Assembly (NCBI GenBank): GCA_035651655.1
Contig: DASRFG010000017.1
Span: forward strand, 1-64,000
DNA length: 64,000 bases
Reading direction: 5' to 3'
DNA from: Terriglobales bacterium
GTDB lineage: Bacteria; Acidobacteriota; Terriglobia; Terriglobales; Acidobacteriaceae
In this document: positions 9,600 to 18,848 of the stretch, piece after piece
How positions within the stretch are numbered: the first letter of the stretch is position 1
Layout of the letters: the number at the start of each line of letters is the position of its first letter
Translations under genes and position numbers: made by a program
Notes under the pieces: generated by a model
Told to the model about the DNA's origin: nothing
Databases searched by the model: none
The model's input: only the letters and a program-made list of their open reading frames with translations

Positions 9600-10538
9600 A
9601 TGGAGAAAGAGACCATCCCGCCGATCTCCGGCCCTGGCGACTCCCATCGCCTGGCGACTTCCCACGATCGCAGCCGAAGCATATTGCCCGTACCGGTTGA
9701 AACGGCCGAGGGTCCTGTCTTAAGTCGCAGGCAAGACTTAGTTGCTGTCGAAGAGCCACTGCAGATCAGACTCAGCTATGAACGGGAAGGCGAGCGCGTC
9801 GAGAAAGACCTCGCGATCACGATGCGCACTCCCGGTCATGACCCAGAGCTGGCCGCAGGTTTTCTCTTCTCCGAAGGAATTCTCCACAGTGCCGACCAAA
9901 TCCTTAGCATTGGCGACACCGATCCAGTGTCCAGCACACCGGGGAATCGCAACGGCGTCACCATCGAGTTACGGCCGGGAGTTGATTATGACTTCGGGCG
10001 GCTGGAACGAAACTTCTACGTCTCTTCCAGCTGTGGTGTTTGCGGGAAAGCGTCAATTGAAGCGGTACGGTCGCAAATCTGCTTTCCATTGCCCTTTGAC
10101 ACGCCCCTCATAGAAGTATCTCTGATACCGGGCCTGCCCGACTCTCTTCGCAAGGCCCAATCCGTTTTTGATCGAACTGGGGGATTGCACGCAGCCGGAC
10201 TTTTCGACACTTCTGGTCGCTTGTTGAGCCTGCGAGAAGATGTGGGCCGGCATAACGCTGTGGACAAGTTAATCGGATACGAATTTCTGCAGGGGGCACT
10301 CCCACTTCGCGAGAGCGTGATTCTGGTCAGCGGGCGTGCCAGTTTCGAGTTGGTCCAGAAAGCCCTGATGGCCGGCATTCCGATCATGATTGCGGTTGGA
10401 GCTCCATCGAGTCTCGCAGTCGAGATGGCCCTGAGATTCCGGATGACTCTGGTTGGCTTTCTACGCGGAGAACGCTTCAACGTATATTCCGGGACATATC
10501 GCCTTCGCGGTCCGGCAAAACAAGAGAAAGAGGCATGA
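9600..10538 (+). CDS. fdhD: formate dehydrogenase accessory sulfurtransferase FdhD
   Basis: Transfers sulfur from the cysteine desulfurase IscS to the molybdenum cofactor of formate dehydrogenase, a step needed for its activity. About 312 residues from the chosen ATG. The catalytic cysteines are in the loop SSSCGVCGKAS. Other family segments are PGHDPELAAGFLFSEGIL, REDVGRHNAVDKLIG and GRASFELVQKALMAGIPI. The frame is open back to 9489 inside fdhE, but the ATG at 9600 has GAGG about seven bases upstream and gives the usual length. It is the last gene of the five-gene formate dehydrogenase operon. Confidence 0.93.
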   Translation: MEKETIPPISGPGDSHRLATSHDRSRSILPVPVETAEGPVLSRRQDLVAVEEPLQIRLSYEREGERVEKDLAITMRTPGHDPELAAGFLFSEGILHSADQILSIGDTDPVSSTPGNRNGVTIELRPGVDYDFGRLERNFYVSSSCGVCGKASIEAVRSQICFPLPFDTPLIEVSLIPGLPDSLRKAQSVFDRTGGLHAAGLFDTSGRLLSLREDVGRHNAVDKLIGYEFLQGALPLRESVILVSGRASFELVQKALMAGIPIMIAVGAPSSLAVEMALRFRMTLVGFLRGERFNVYSGTYRLRGPAKQEKEA

Positions 10539-10747
10539 GCGCGCAACCTCTATAAATCGCGTCGCTGCGCAGTAGCGAAATATTAATTCTCGCTCCGCCG
10601 AGCGTGCTCGAGCACACAGTAGAGCCGGTAGATTGCCATGGATGAAGCACGCAAGCCCGACAGCATAATGATGGAGAAGAGCAAGCAGGGGCAAGTCGAT
10701 CGCCCTGTCACAAGCTCAACTCAACGTCCGCCGCCGTCGGGCAAAGG

Positions 10748-11344
10748 TTATACCCTCAGCGCTCCCCGGAACCCTCTGACAGCATAGTAGGATTCCGCAC
10801 CGTTGTGATACACGAAAACTGTATCGTAGCGGCGATCACAAAAGATGGCGCCGCCGAGTTTCCTGATAGCGGAAGGTGTTTTCACCCAACTCGAGGTTTT
10901 GGTATCGAATTCTCCCAGTTTCTGCAAGTCTCGATATTGTTCTTCTGTTAAAAGCTCAATATCCATGGCATCTGCCATATTAATGGCGCTATCGGCAGGT
11001 TTATGTTCTTTCCTTGACTCCAGCGCTTCACGGTCGTAGCAGACACTTCTGCGGCCTTTGGGACTTTCCGCTGAACAATCATAAAAAATGTATTCGCCGG
11101 TCTTTTTATCATGACCAACAACGTCCGGTTCACCGCCAGTTCGTTCCATCTCACCGAGTGACCACAGTTTTTCGGTATCAGCTTCCAGCTTTGCTTTTAC
11201 GTCGGCCCACGCGAGACCTTGATGGCGGTTCGTGTTTTTCTCAAAACGGGCTTTTAACACTCTGAGTAGTTCTTCGCGTTGTTGTACTGACAACTCCTTT
11301 TTGTTGCTACTCGTGTTCCGCCCTTTTGTTCCTCTCATAGTCAT
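10748..11344 (-). CDS. DUF4256 family protein
   Basis: A 198-residue soluble protein of unknown function. It matches the DUF4256 pattern as I remember it: LLRVLKARFEKNTNRHQGLAW near the N-terminus, GGEPDVVGHDKKTGEYIFYDCSAESPKGRRSVCYD in the middle (listed as linked motifs GGEPDVVG, YIFYDCS and RRSVCYD), and FCDRRYDTVFVYHNGAESYY near the end. There is no signal peptide or membrane helix. It faces the formate dehydrogenase operon convergently and has no functional neighbour. Confidence 0.7.
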   Translation of the reverse strand: MTMRGTKGRNTSSNKKELSVQQREELLRVLKARFEKNTNRHQGLAWADVKAKLEADTEKLWSLGEMERTGGEPDVVGHDKKTGEYIFYDCSAESPKGRRSVCYDREALESRKEHKPADSAINMADAMDIELLTEEQYRDLQKLGEFDTKTSSWVKTPSAIRKLGGAIFCDRRYDTVFVYHNGAESYYAVRGFRGALRV

Positions 11345-11496
11345 CGCTTTACCGAGCGCTACGGACGGCTACCTGGAACACGCGGTAGAGTGGTTCTGGT
11401 CCAAGCGGTACCCCCTTCTATTTGAAAGAGTGGGTCCCCTTTTTCCCGAGACCCTGATCCTTATTCTTCGAGAGCTCTGATCCGCTCTGCCTCGTG

Positions 11497-12378
11497 TCAC
11501 CAGTTACCGGGTTCTTTATCGTGTTCAAGCCAGTTCGCTACCAGGTCGTGGATTTTGTTTACTACTATTTGCACTAACTTTTCTCCTTTGTCGCGAGAGA
11601 TCTCGCTGAGCTTGCCGGAGTAGGCCTGCCACCCGGGTGCGCCGCTTTTGTCCATGTAGTAAGGAAATTCCCGGCCTACGCCCTCGCTGCCGGGGAGGTC
11701 AGGTGCTCGCCCCGGTTGCACGCTATTCGGAGCAAAAACTGCGGTGGCAGACAATTCCAAAGGACCACCGTGCCCATGCCCGCCATTTCCCGAAGTAAAT
11801 AGATGGAGGCGATCAAGCACTTCGGGAGTTAACGTCTCCCACCAATTGACCACGATCATCTGTGTACCGACATGCTGTTGAGTCACCTCCGCTACCGCAG
11901 CGCGTGCCGGCCCAACGTTGCCGCTGTGAGCATTCAGAACAAGCACCTTCTGAAAACCGTTGGCGACGATTCCGCGAAGAATATCGGTATACAACATGGT
12001 CATCACTTCTGGCCGTATTGAAATGCTGCCGTGGAACCCGGCGGTATTTGCCGGACACTGCGCATAGCTCACCACTGGAAAAACCGCAGCGGGCAGGCGC
12101 TGGGCAACCCGCGAGGCAATACCTTCAGCTAGGATGGTATCGGCCACGGCAGGTCCACTCGGACCGTGAAACTCGACTGAACCCAGCGGCAAGATGGCTA
12201 GCTTGGAACGATGGATAAGATCGTCAATATCGTATCCCACTACGTCGCCCCAATTGTGGCTGCTCGCCGGCACAGAAGCCTCTCCTATGGCGGGCAGCTT
12301 GAGCGCGGCTACAACGGGAATGGCAGCAACTTGGGCTAGAAAACGCCGACGGGAAGATTGCTGAGCTGAATTGTTCAT
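11497..12378 (-). CDS. exported creatininase (creatinine amidohydrolase) family protein
   Basis: A 293-residue metal-dependent amidohydrolase-like protein. The N-terminus has a twin-arginine signal (SRRRFLAQ, then a hydrophobic stretch), so export is predicted; cytoplasmic creatininases lack this. Metal-site motifs are LPLGSVEFHGPSGP, ADTILAEGIA, NAHSGNVGPARAA and GGHGHGGPLELSA. The substrate cannot be told from sequence; many family members act on small amides or in cofactor pathways rather than on creatinine. No clear Shine-Dalgarno precedes the ATG, and the T tract of the upstream terminator lies immediately before the gene. Confidence 0.85.
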   Translation of the reverse strand: MNNSAQQSSRRRFLAQVAAIPVVAALKLPAIGEASVPASSHNWGDVVGYDIDDLIHRSKLAILPLGSVEFHGPSGPAVADTILAEGIASRVAQRLPAAVFPVVSYAQCPANTAGFHGSISIRPEVMTMLYTDILRGIVANGFQKVLVLNAHSGNVGPARAAVAEVTQQHVGTQMIVVNWWETLTPEVLDRLHLFTSGNGGHGHGGPLELSATAVFAPNSVQPGRAPDLPGSEGVGREFPYYMDKSGAPGWQAYSGKLSEISRDKGEKLVQIVVNKIHDLVANWLEHDKEPGNW

Positions 12379-12390
12379 AGATTTGAGAAA

Positions 12391-12428
12391 AACAAAAAAA
12401 GGCCAACGGGTTGACTTCCCCGTTGGCC
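12391..12428 (-). terminator. Rho-independent terminator of the TonB-receptor gene
   Basis: On the minus strand a ten-base stem (12419-12428 with 12401-12410, GGCCAACGGG and its complement) closes a short loop and is followed by a run of seven T residues. It lies 12 bp past the stop of the TonB receptor and directly upstream of the creatininase-like gene, so that gene probably depends on read-through or its own promoter. Confidence 0.85.
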
Positions 12429-12440
12429 AGCTTCGTGTAA

Positions 12441-15400
12441 TTACCAGTACATCTTCAAGCCAAACTGGATCACGCGCGCAGGTTTGTCCGGATCCGCCGT
12501 TTGCGTAATTTGACCAAAGGTAGGGCTCAGGACGAAATTGTCTGGCGGATCGAATTGCGCATGGTTGAAGGCGTTGAAGAGCTCTGTGCGAAACTCAAAA
12601 TTGATTCGTTCTGTCACAGGTATTTTTTTGAACAGAGAGAGGTCCCAGTTATTGTGTGAGGGCCCGCTGAGGACGCCTACCCGGGAATTGCCAAAGGTAA
12701 ACGGCGCGGGATCCGAAAATGCTGCGGTGTTAAACCAGTGGTCAACGCTCTGGCTGAACCCGGATGGGAGCGGATCGCCAATCTGGTTTGCACGAGAATT
12801 GAACGAAACTGTGTTGCTGTGGTCAGGGGCACCAATGGTCACAGGGACGCCGGTGCTGTAGCTGTAAATGCCATTGAACTGCCAGCCACCGAGGATTTTG
12901 GATACAGCTCCGTTGGATAACCGGTCCTTGCCCGGTCCGAATGGCAACTCATAGACCCAGTTCACGACCCAACGGTGCCGCTGATCAAAATTGAGGCGGC
13001 CATAGTCAGCCCGAAGGTCGTTAATGTTCTGCGGATATTCCTGCGAGCTGGTGGTACCGGTTGAGAGGTTGTCGGTTACGTCGCCCAGCGCTTTCGACCA
13101 TGTATAGCTCAGGTTAAAAGCAAATCCTTTTGCCATGCGCTTGCGCACCTGCGCCTGGAATGCGTTGTAGTTGCTCCTCCCATTGGTGCGGATATATTCG
13201 ATAGCGGGGTTGAAGTCGGGATAGGGGAACACTACAGAATTGCCACCTACGATGCTGCCTTGATTGAGATTGTAGAGCTTACGCAGTTTGTGGGTTTGCT
13301 GGCCAACGTAGGCTAGGTCAACCGCAATGTCCCTTGCGAGCTGGACTTCAGGCCCGATGCTCCATTGCTCGGAATAGGGAGCGCGCTCGTTCGGGTCGCG
13401 ACCCTCCAGGAAAATCTTTGTGGGATCGAAAGCAGTCGGCAAAGTCGGGAATGGATCCCGCAGAAAATGTTTTGGGGGATCAGACGACGACGTGGCACGC
13501 GCAAAGTTGAAGTTGATGTCCTGCGGTGGATTCAATTGGATCAGTCCGGAGCTACCTTGCCGATCCAGGGCCTGGTAGAAAATGCCAAATCCGCCGCGCA
13601 CCACAACTCGCTCCGCAGCTTGGTATGCAAAGCCCACCCGGGGTGCGAAGTTATTACGGTCGGGGTTGATCAGCGTGCGATCGTAAAGTGAGTCCCCGGT
13701 AACCTGGATGAGGCAGTTGAAACTGCAAGTGGGGGTCGGAAACGGCCCTCGAAAGGCGGTCAGGAGCGCACCTTGCCCATTGTTCGCGGTAGGAGAGAAG
13801 TTTGAGGTCTTGCGGTCGCGTTCGATGAGCGGAGTGAAGTACTCATACCGAATCCCGTAATTCACCGTCAGTTTGGGTGTGATACGGAAGCTGTCCTGAC
13901 CGTAGAGCATCCAGCCGTTCACGTAATTGTGTGGAACGATGGGCGTGGTCGCGGCCACGTCAGACACCAATCCCAGCAATAAGTCGGCAACACCGTCCCC
14001 GGTGTAAGTGTTGTTCAGATTGATTTGCCCATTGGGGGCCATGATGTCCAAGAAGTTGTTAAGCATGTGCTTGTACTCAAAGCCAAACTTCATTGAGTGG
14101 TTCCCGCGGAGATAGGACAAGCTGTCGAGGAATTGGTACACCTGCGAGGTCTGTGTTTGCGGGCGCCACTCCGAAGTTCCCAACTTGGAGTACCCGGCTA
14201 CGTTGATGGGAGGTAGCCCGGCGGGAAAGAACGCTGGCAAATTGGTCAGGCCGAACTGTGGCCCGAGATTTTTGTTGCCGGGCAATGGGTTCTCGATGCT
14301 GAAGACACGATTGAAGCCAGCCCGAAAATCATTCAACAGGTTGGGACGAAAGGTGTGCGTCCAGCCGGCGGACGCGAGTTGCCCACGAGCATGGAAATTG
14401 GCGCTAAAGCCGCCAGTTGCCAGGGGGTTGGGAAATGGACCGCGTTGGTCCACGCCGTCGTTTTGGTAGTAATCGTAGGTAAAAGTGAGATTGTCACGCG
14501 AGCTCAGCCTGTGGTCAACGCGAGCGTCTAACGAATCCTGATTGTTGGGTACAAGCGGCGAACCAGTAAATGTGAACTCGCCAGAATTCGGATCGGGATA
14601 AAGCTGGGCTAATGCGATGCCAGCGGGATCGCCGCAAGGTTTACCGTCTGTACGCAACGCTGTGAGGTTGATGACGTTCCTGGCGGTGTCAACGCAGCCG
14701 GCAATTAGCGGAATAACGCCGGAGGGGTCGGTCAACGGCCGGTCCCCTGGGAAGATACCCTGCTTCATACCAGCTGTGGGGACGGTGCCCGTGGCCACCT
14801 GACCTTTAAACGAGTGGGTGTGCTCGTAATCGAAGAACCAGAATGTACGATCCTTGAGGATGGGCCCGCCGACCGTGAATCCATATTGATTGCGCAACTC
14901 GCGTGGTTTGATAACTGGTGTGACTCGCTTGGCAAAGTAGTCGATCGCATCAAGATGGTCGTTGCGGTTAAAGAACCAGCCGCTGCCATGAAATTGATTG
15001 GAGCCAGACTTGATTTCCGCATTGACCACGGCACCCATGGCCCAACCAAAGTCGGCTGTATAGGTGCGCGTCTGGACCTTAAACTCCTGAATCGCGTCCG
15101 GTACGGGACGCACAGCCTGTGGGCTCTTGTCCTGGGCGTTCTCGCTGAACGTATTGTTATCAACGCCGTTCAATACGAAATTGTTTTGCAACGAGAGATT
15201 ACCGTCTATGTTGAAGCGTCCTTCCCGAGGGTTGCTACGGAGGCCGGCAGCCTGCACCGCGCCAGGGGCCAGCAACATTAAATCAATGTAACGCCGGCCG
15301 TCGAGCGGGAGGTCTTGAACGGTACGGGCTTCGACCACTTGTCCTACATCAGCGGACTGCGTATCAATGATCGGTGACTGCGTCGTAACCTCAACCACCT

Positions 15401-15758
15401 CGTTGGAGCCGCCCGCTACAAGCGTGAAGTCCAGCCCCAGGTGTTCATTCACGTGCAAGAGGACATTCTTACGGACACTGCTGCGGAATCCTGCTCCCTG
15501 TACTTGAATGTCATAGGAGCCGATTGCGAGCGAGGGAGCAACGTACGCTCCAACGTCATTAGTTTGGAGTCGCTCGGATGTTTGCTGGGCCGTATTGGTA
15601 ATGGTGACCTGGGCATTCGGAACCATCGCGCCTGACGAATCCTTCACGGTTCCGGAAATCGTGCCGGTGTTTGTCTGCGCCCATAATATGGTGTTTAGGA
15701 GCGCCCATAAGATAACTGCCACAATCGAGCTTGCCACTCGGCTGCCGTTAGGTTGCAT
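12441..15758 (-). CDS. TonB-dependent receptor, Oar-like, with carboxypeptidase-regulatory domain
   Basis: An outer-membrane beta-barrel protein of 1,105 residues. A signal peptide (ending ILWAQ) is followed by a carboxypeptidase-regulatory-like Ig fold (TGTISGTVKDSSGAMVPNAQ to about residue 110). Next comes a plug domain (VVEARTVQDLPLDGRRYIDL, NGVDNNTFSENAQ), then a long barrel rich in aromatic and Asn/Thr residues. The C-terminus ends in an aromatic residue (LKMYW), as outer-membrane barrels do. Such Oar-type receptors are numerous in Acidobacteria and are thought to import polymers or oligosaccharides; the ligand here is unknown. A short hairpin sits in its 5' leader. Confidence 0.93.
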   Translation of the reverse strand: MQPNGSRVASSIVAVILWALLNTILWAQTNTGTISGTVKDSSGAMVPNAQVTITNTAQQTSERLQTNDVGAYVAPSLAIGSYDIQVQGAGFRSSVRKNVLLHVNEHLGLDFTLVAGGSNEVVEVTTQSPIIDTQSADVGQVVEARTVQDLPLDGRRYIDLMLLAPGAVQAAGLRSNPREGRFNIDGNLSLQNNFVLNGVDNNTFSENAQDKSPQAVRPVPDAIQEFKVQTRTYTADFGWAMGAVVNAEIKSGSNQFHGSGWFFNRNDHLDAIDYFAKRVTPVIKPRELRNQYGFTVGGPILKDRTFWFFDYEHTHSFKGQVATGTVPTAGMKQGIFPGDRPLTDPSGVIPLIAGCVDTARNVINLTALRTDGKPCGDPAGIALAQLYPDPNSGEFTFTGSPLVPNNQDSLDARVDHRLSSRDNLTFTYDYYQNDGVDQRGPFPNPLATGGFSANFHARGQLASAGWTHTFRPNLLNDFRAGFNRVFSIENPLPGNKNLGPQFGLTNLPAFFPAGLPPINVAGYSKLGTSEWRPQTQTSQVYQFLDSLSYLRGNHSMKFGFEYKHMLNNFLDIMAPNGQINLNNTYTGDGVADLLLGLVSDVAATTPIVPHNYVNGWMLYGQDSFRITPKLTVNYGIRYEYFTPLIERDRKTSNFSPTANNGQGALLTAFRGPFPTPTCSFNCLIQVTGDSLYDRTLINPDRNNFAPRVGFAYQAAERVVVRGGFGIFYQALDRQGSSGLIQLNPPQDINFNFARATSSSDPPKHFLRDPFPTLPTAFDPTKIFLEGRDPNERAPYSEQWSIGPEVQLARDIAVDLAYVGQQTHKLRKLYNLNQGSIVGGNSVVFPYPDFNPAIEYIRTNGRSNYNAFQAQVRKRMAKGFAFNLSYTWSKALGDVTDNLSTGTTSSQEYPQNINDLRADYGRLNFDQRHRWVVNWVYELPFGPGKDRLSNGAVSKILGGWQFNGIYSYSTGVPVTIGAPDHSNTVSFNSRANQIGDPLPSGFSQSVDHWFNTAAFSDPAPFTFGNSRVGVLSGPSHNNWDLSLFKKIPVTERINFEFRTELFNAFNHAQFDPPDNFVLSPTFGQITQTADPDKPARVIQFGLKMYW

Positions 15759-16097
15759 CTGCCACCCCCGTTTGCTGGGGCGCCTGATGAGATAGGCGCT
15801 TAGATGTAATGGCCCATTTAGCAGAGCAGCTGCGGCCCTGTCAAGACTAAAACGCTCGCATGTCGATCCCGAGGGGTGGTGAGGCTCGCAGCCGCCGGAA
15901 CCGCCCGCGCGTAAGCGCTACGTCGCTCTTCGAATCGCGGCGATAATCTGGTTTTGCCGCATGCAAGGAACAGCAGCGCGCCTGGAATCTGTTTGCTTGA
16001 CTTGGCCTAAGCGCTTTGGTAAACCGGCTCCGCTGAATATGGATAATACCTGCGCTTGCTAATTTGGCAATCGCAGAACGCCAACCAGGAGAAGGCG
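15759..16097. other. divergent intergenic region, promoters expected
   Basis: 339 bp between the divergent TonB-receptor and PIG-L genes. Apart from the hairpin next to the receptor gene I see no gene and no box that I could assign. Confidence 0.5.
15780..15799 (-). promoter_or_regulatory. small hairpin in the leader of the TonB-receptor gene
   Basis: GCGCCT (15780-15785) and AGGCGC (15794-15799) can pair around an eight-base loop, about 21 bp upstream of the receptor's ATG on the minus strand. It would form in the mRNA leader close to the ribosome binding site. A role in translation is only a guess. Confidence 0.35.
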
Positions 16098-18845
16098 ATG
16101 AAGCGGCATGGCACTGTCCTGTGTTTGATGGTTGTACTGCTCACTGTCGGACTTCGAGCATCACGCGCTGAGAAAATTCCTGAAGATCGCGGCGCGGCTG
16201 GTCTGTGGCGGGAACTGTTGCAGCTGCGAACTACGGCAAGTGCAATGCACGTTACCGCGCATCCCGACGATGAGGATGGCCCCATGCTGGCCATGCTTTC
16301 GCGCGGACAGGGAGCGCATGTTTCACTCCTCACGCTCAACCGTGGCGAAGGCGGTGCCGACCTAATCGGGCCATACTTCTTCGACTATCTGGGGGTGCTG
16401 CGCACGCTCGAACTGATGCAGGCCGACCGCTACTACGGAGCGGATCAGTACTTTACGCATGTAGTGGATTACGGCTTTTCGAAGACACTACAAGAGTCTT
16501 TGGACAAGTGGGGCGGCAAGGAAAACCTGCTGCGAGACGTTGTTTATGCCGTCCGACGTGACCGTCCGGACGTAATTATTGCGCGTTTCCGCGGAGATCA
16601 GCGCGACGGGCATGGGAATCATCAGGCGTCAGGCGTAATGGCGCAGCTTGTAATTGAGGCTGCCGGCGATCCCAACCGCTTCCCCGAGCAGATCAAAGCC
16701 GGGCTGAAACCATGGCAACCGAAGAAGGTCTATCACGACAACATCTGGCCGGAGTTTCGCCCCGAGGACAAAGGAGATTGCACCCTACCTATAGATACGG
16801 GACAGTATGATCCTGTTCTCGGACGCTCCTACGCGCAGATTTCCAGCGAAGGTTTAAGCTTCCAACGATCGCAAGGCACAGGAGGCGGGCGTCCTATCCC
16901 GCCAGGCGAGTTCAAAAGTTGTTACAAGCTTTTTAAGAGCGCGATTTCCGGTTACAGCCCCGAGCACGAGCAATCTTTCTTTGACGGGATAGATACAACG
17001 ATTACCGGGATGGCGAAAAGCGCAGGCTCAAATCCGCCGGAGTTCCTGGTGGCCGGATTGAAAACAATTACCGAGTCGATTGAGGTGGCGTCCCAGTCCT
17101 ACACTCCTACGCAGCCGGAAAAGACTGTGCCGCCCCTTGCACAAGGGCTGGAGGCCACCCGCAAATTGTTGGCCCAGGTGAGATCCGCGAACATTGAACT
17201 AGCGGGCAAAGAACACATCGAATTCTTGCTAAGTCGAAAAGAGCAGCAGTTCCAGGATGCGATCGCAGATGCTCTCGCGATCGATATGGAAGCAACCGTG
17301 TTACCGGACGAGATTCCCACCGGTCCCTTCGCAATGTTTATGAACCCTGCCACTTTCAATCAGGCCATTCCTGGGCAGACATTCTCCAGCGAAGTGCGGC
17401 TGGTGAATCGCAGCAGCGTCTCCGTAACCCCGGTCTCGGTGGCAATTCTCGCTCCGCAGGGATGGAAAGTCGAGACCGCCAAGGGGGATTTGAAAACGCT
17501 GGCAAGTAATCAGCCGGCGGCATCAACTTTTCGTATCACGGTGGCGGAAGATGCACAACCCAGTGAGCCCTACTGGCACCGCGATTCCATTGAAGAATCG
17601 GAGTACAAGGTGGATGTGCCGAGCGATCTCGGAATGGCTTTTCCCGATCCGCCCGCTTGGGGACAAGCAAAACTGCAGGTAGCCGGCACCACTATCGAAC
17701 TGCGTGAGCCGCTCACCGTGACCGTGCACGATCCGCAGTTCGGAACCATTCGTCCACCCCTTAGCGTGGCGCCCGCGATTACGGTGCGTTTTCCAATCGA
17801 GCGGGGAATTATTCCGGTCGGCCGCAATCAGTACAAGGTTTCAGTGGTCGTGCACAGTTCCGCGAAAGGCCCAGCTCAAGGCACACTGAAATTGGATTTG
17901 CCCTCTGGCTGGAAAAGCAGGCCAGCGGCAACACCATTCTCGCTGGCCAAAGAAGATGAAGAAGCAAACTACGATTTCGCGATCACGGTGCCCACCCAGG
18001 TCAAGCAGCAGGATTATCAGGTCCGCGCGGTGGCGTCCTACAAAGGTCGTGAGTACAGCAATGGGTATCGCACGGTGACAGCTCGCGATCTCGGCCGCGC
18101 CAACTTATACCGTCCTGCGGTTCATCATGTCCGCGCCGTGGATGTGAAGGTTGCCTCAAACCTGAAGCTCGGATATGTGATGGGTTCAGGCGATGATATC
18201 CCGCAGGCGCTCGGCTTGCTAGGAATACACCCCGAGATGCTGGGAGCGTCAGACTTGGCCAACGCAGAGTTGTCGATATACGACGCGATTGTATTGGGTG
18301 TGCGAGCTTATGCCGTGCGTGGAGATTTAAAGACTTATAACGGCCGCTTGCTGGATTACGTAAAGCATGGCGGGGTGTTGATCGTTCAGTATCAAACGCC
18401 TGAGTTCGACAACAACTTTGGACCATATCCCTACAAAATGACTAACAATCCGGAAGAGGTGAGCGAAGAAGACTCGGAACTCGCGATTCTCGATGCCAAA
18501 AATCCGGTGTTCAATTCTCCTAACCGCATCACCATGGCCGACTTCGGTGGGTGGGTGGAAGAGCGTGGTTCCAAGTTCCTGAAGACCTGGGACTCACATT
18601 ACGAGCCGCTCTTGGAATCACATGACAAGGGACAGGAAGCGCAAAAGGGTGGAATGATGTATGCGCCTTACGGCAAAGGGGTATACATCTATAGCGCCTA
18701 CGCGTGGTACCGGCAACTGCCCGAAGCGGTCCCTGGCGCATGGCGCATCTACGCCAATATGATCTCGCTGCGCAGGACCCTGTTGGCGGGCTCGCGTCCG
18801 ACCGGCAAGTCCGTGGCCAACGCCGAACAGAAGTTGAAAAAATAA
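16098..18845 (+). CDS. secreted PIG-L family deacetylase with C-terminal beta-rich and GATase-like parts
   Basis: A protein of about 915 residues that starts with a signal peptide (MKRHGTVLCLMVVLLTVGL, cleavage after SRA). Residues ~45-260 are the PIG-L/LmbE zinc deacetylase fold: AHPDDEDGP holds the His-Pro-Asp-Asp zinc site and DGHGNHQASG the second histidine motif. Family members remove acetyl groups from N-acetylglucosamine conjugates. The middle part contains Ig-like or NPCBM/NEW3-type segments (RLVNRSSVSVTPVSVAILAPQGW, TLKLDLPSGWKSRP). The last ~220 residues (YDAIVLGVRAYAVRG, HGGVLIVQYQTPEF) resemble a class I glutamine-amidotransferase-like fold. AGGAG precedes the ATG at 16098; the frame is open back to 16056. 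Confidence 0.85.
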   Translation: MKRHGTVLCLMVVLLTVGLRASRAEKIPEDRGAAGLWRELLQLRTTASAMHVTAHPDDEDGPMLAMLSRGQGAHVSLLTLNRGEGGADLIGPYFFDYLGVLRTLELMQADRYYGADQYFTHVVDYGFSKTLQESLDKWGGKENLLRDVVYAVRRDRPDVIIARFRGDQRDGHGNHQASGVMAQLVIEAAGDPNRFPEQIKAGLKPWQPKKVYHDNIWPEFRPEDKGDCTLPIDTGQYDPVLGRSYAQISSEGLSFQRSQGTGGGRPIPPGEFKSCYKLFKSAISGYSPEHEQSFFDGIDTTITGMAKSAGSNPPEFLVAGLKTITESIEVASQSYTPTQPEKTVPPLAQGLEATRKLLAQVRSANIELAGKEHIEFLLSRKEQQFQDAIADALAIDMEATVLPDEIPTGPFAMFMNPATFNQAIPGQTFSSEVRLVNRSSVSVTPVSVAILAPQGWKVETAKGDLKTLASNQPAASTFRITVAEDAQPSEPYWHRDSIEESEYKVDVPSDLGMAFPDPPAWGQAKLQVAGTTIELREPLTVTVHDPQFGTIRPPLSVAPAITVRFPIERGIIPVGRNQYKVSVVVHSSAKGPAQGTLKLDLPSGWKSRPAATPFSLAKEDEEANYDFAITVPTQVKQQDYQVRAVASYKGREYSNGYRTVTARDLGRANLYRPAVHHVRAVDVKVASNLKLGYVMGSGDDIPQALGLLGIHPEMLGASDLANAELSIYDAIVLGVRAYAVRGDLKTYNGRLLDYVKHGGVLIVQYQTPEFDNNFGPYPYKMTNNPEEVSEEDSELAILDAKNPVFNSPNRITMADFGGWVEERGSKFLKTWDSHYEPLLESHDKGQEAQKGGMMYAPYGKGVYIYSAYAWYRQLPEAVPGAWRIYANMISLRRTLLAGSRPTGKSVANAEQKLKK

Positions 18846-18848
18846 GGC

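Noticed and set aside
10638-10788. Small frame after fdhD, starting MDEARKPDS
   Set aside because: No Shine-Dalgarno, no family, and it overlaps the end of the convergent DUF4256 gene.
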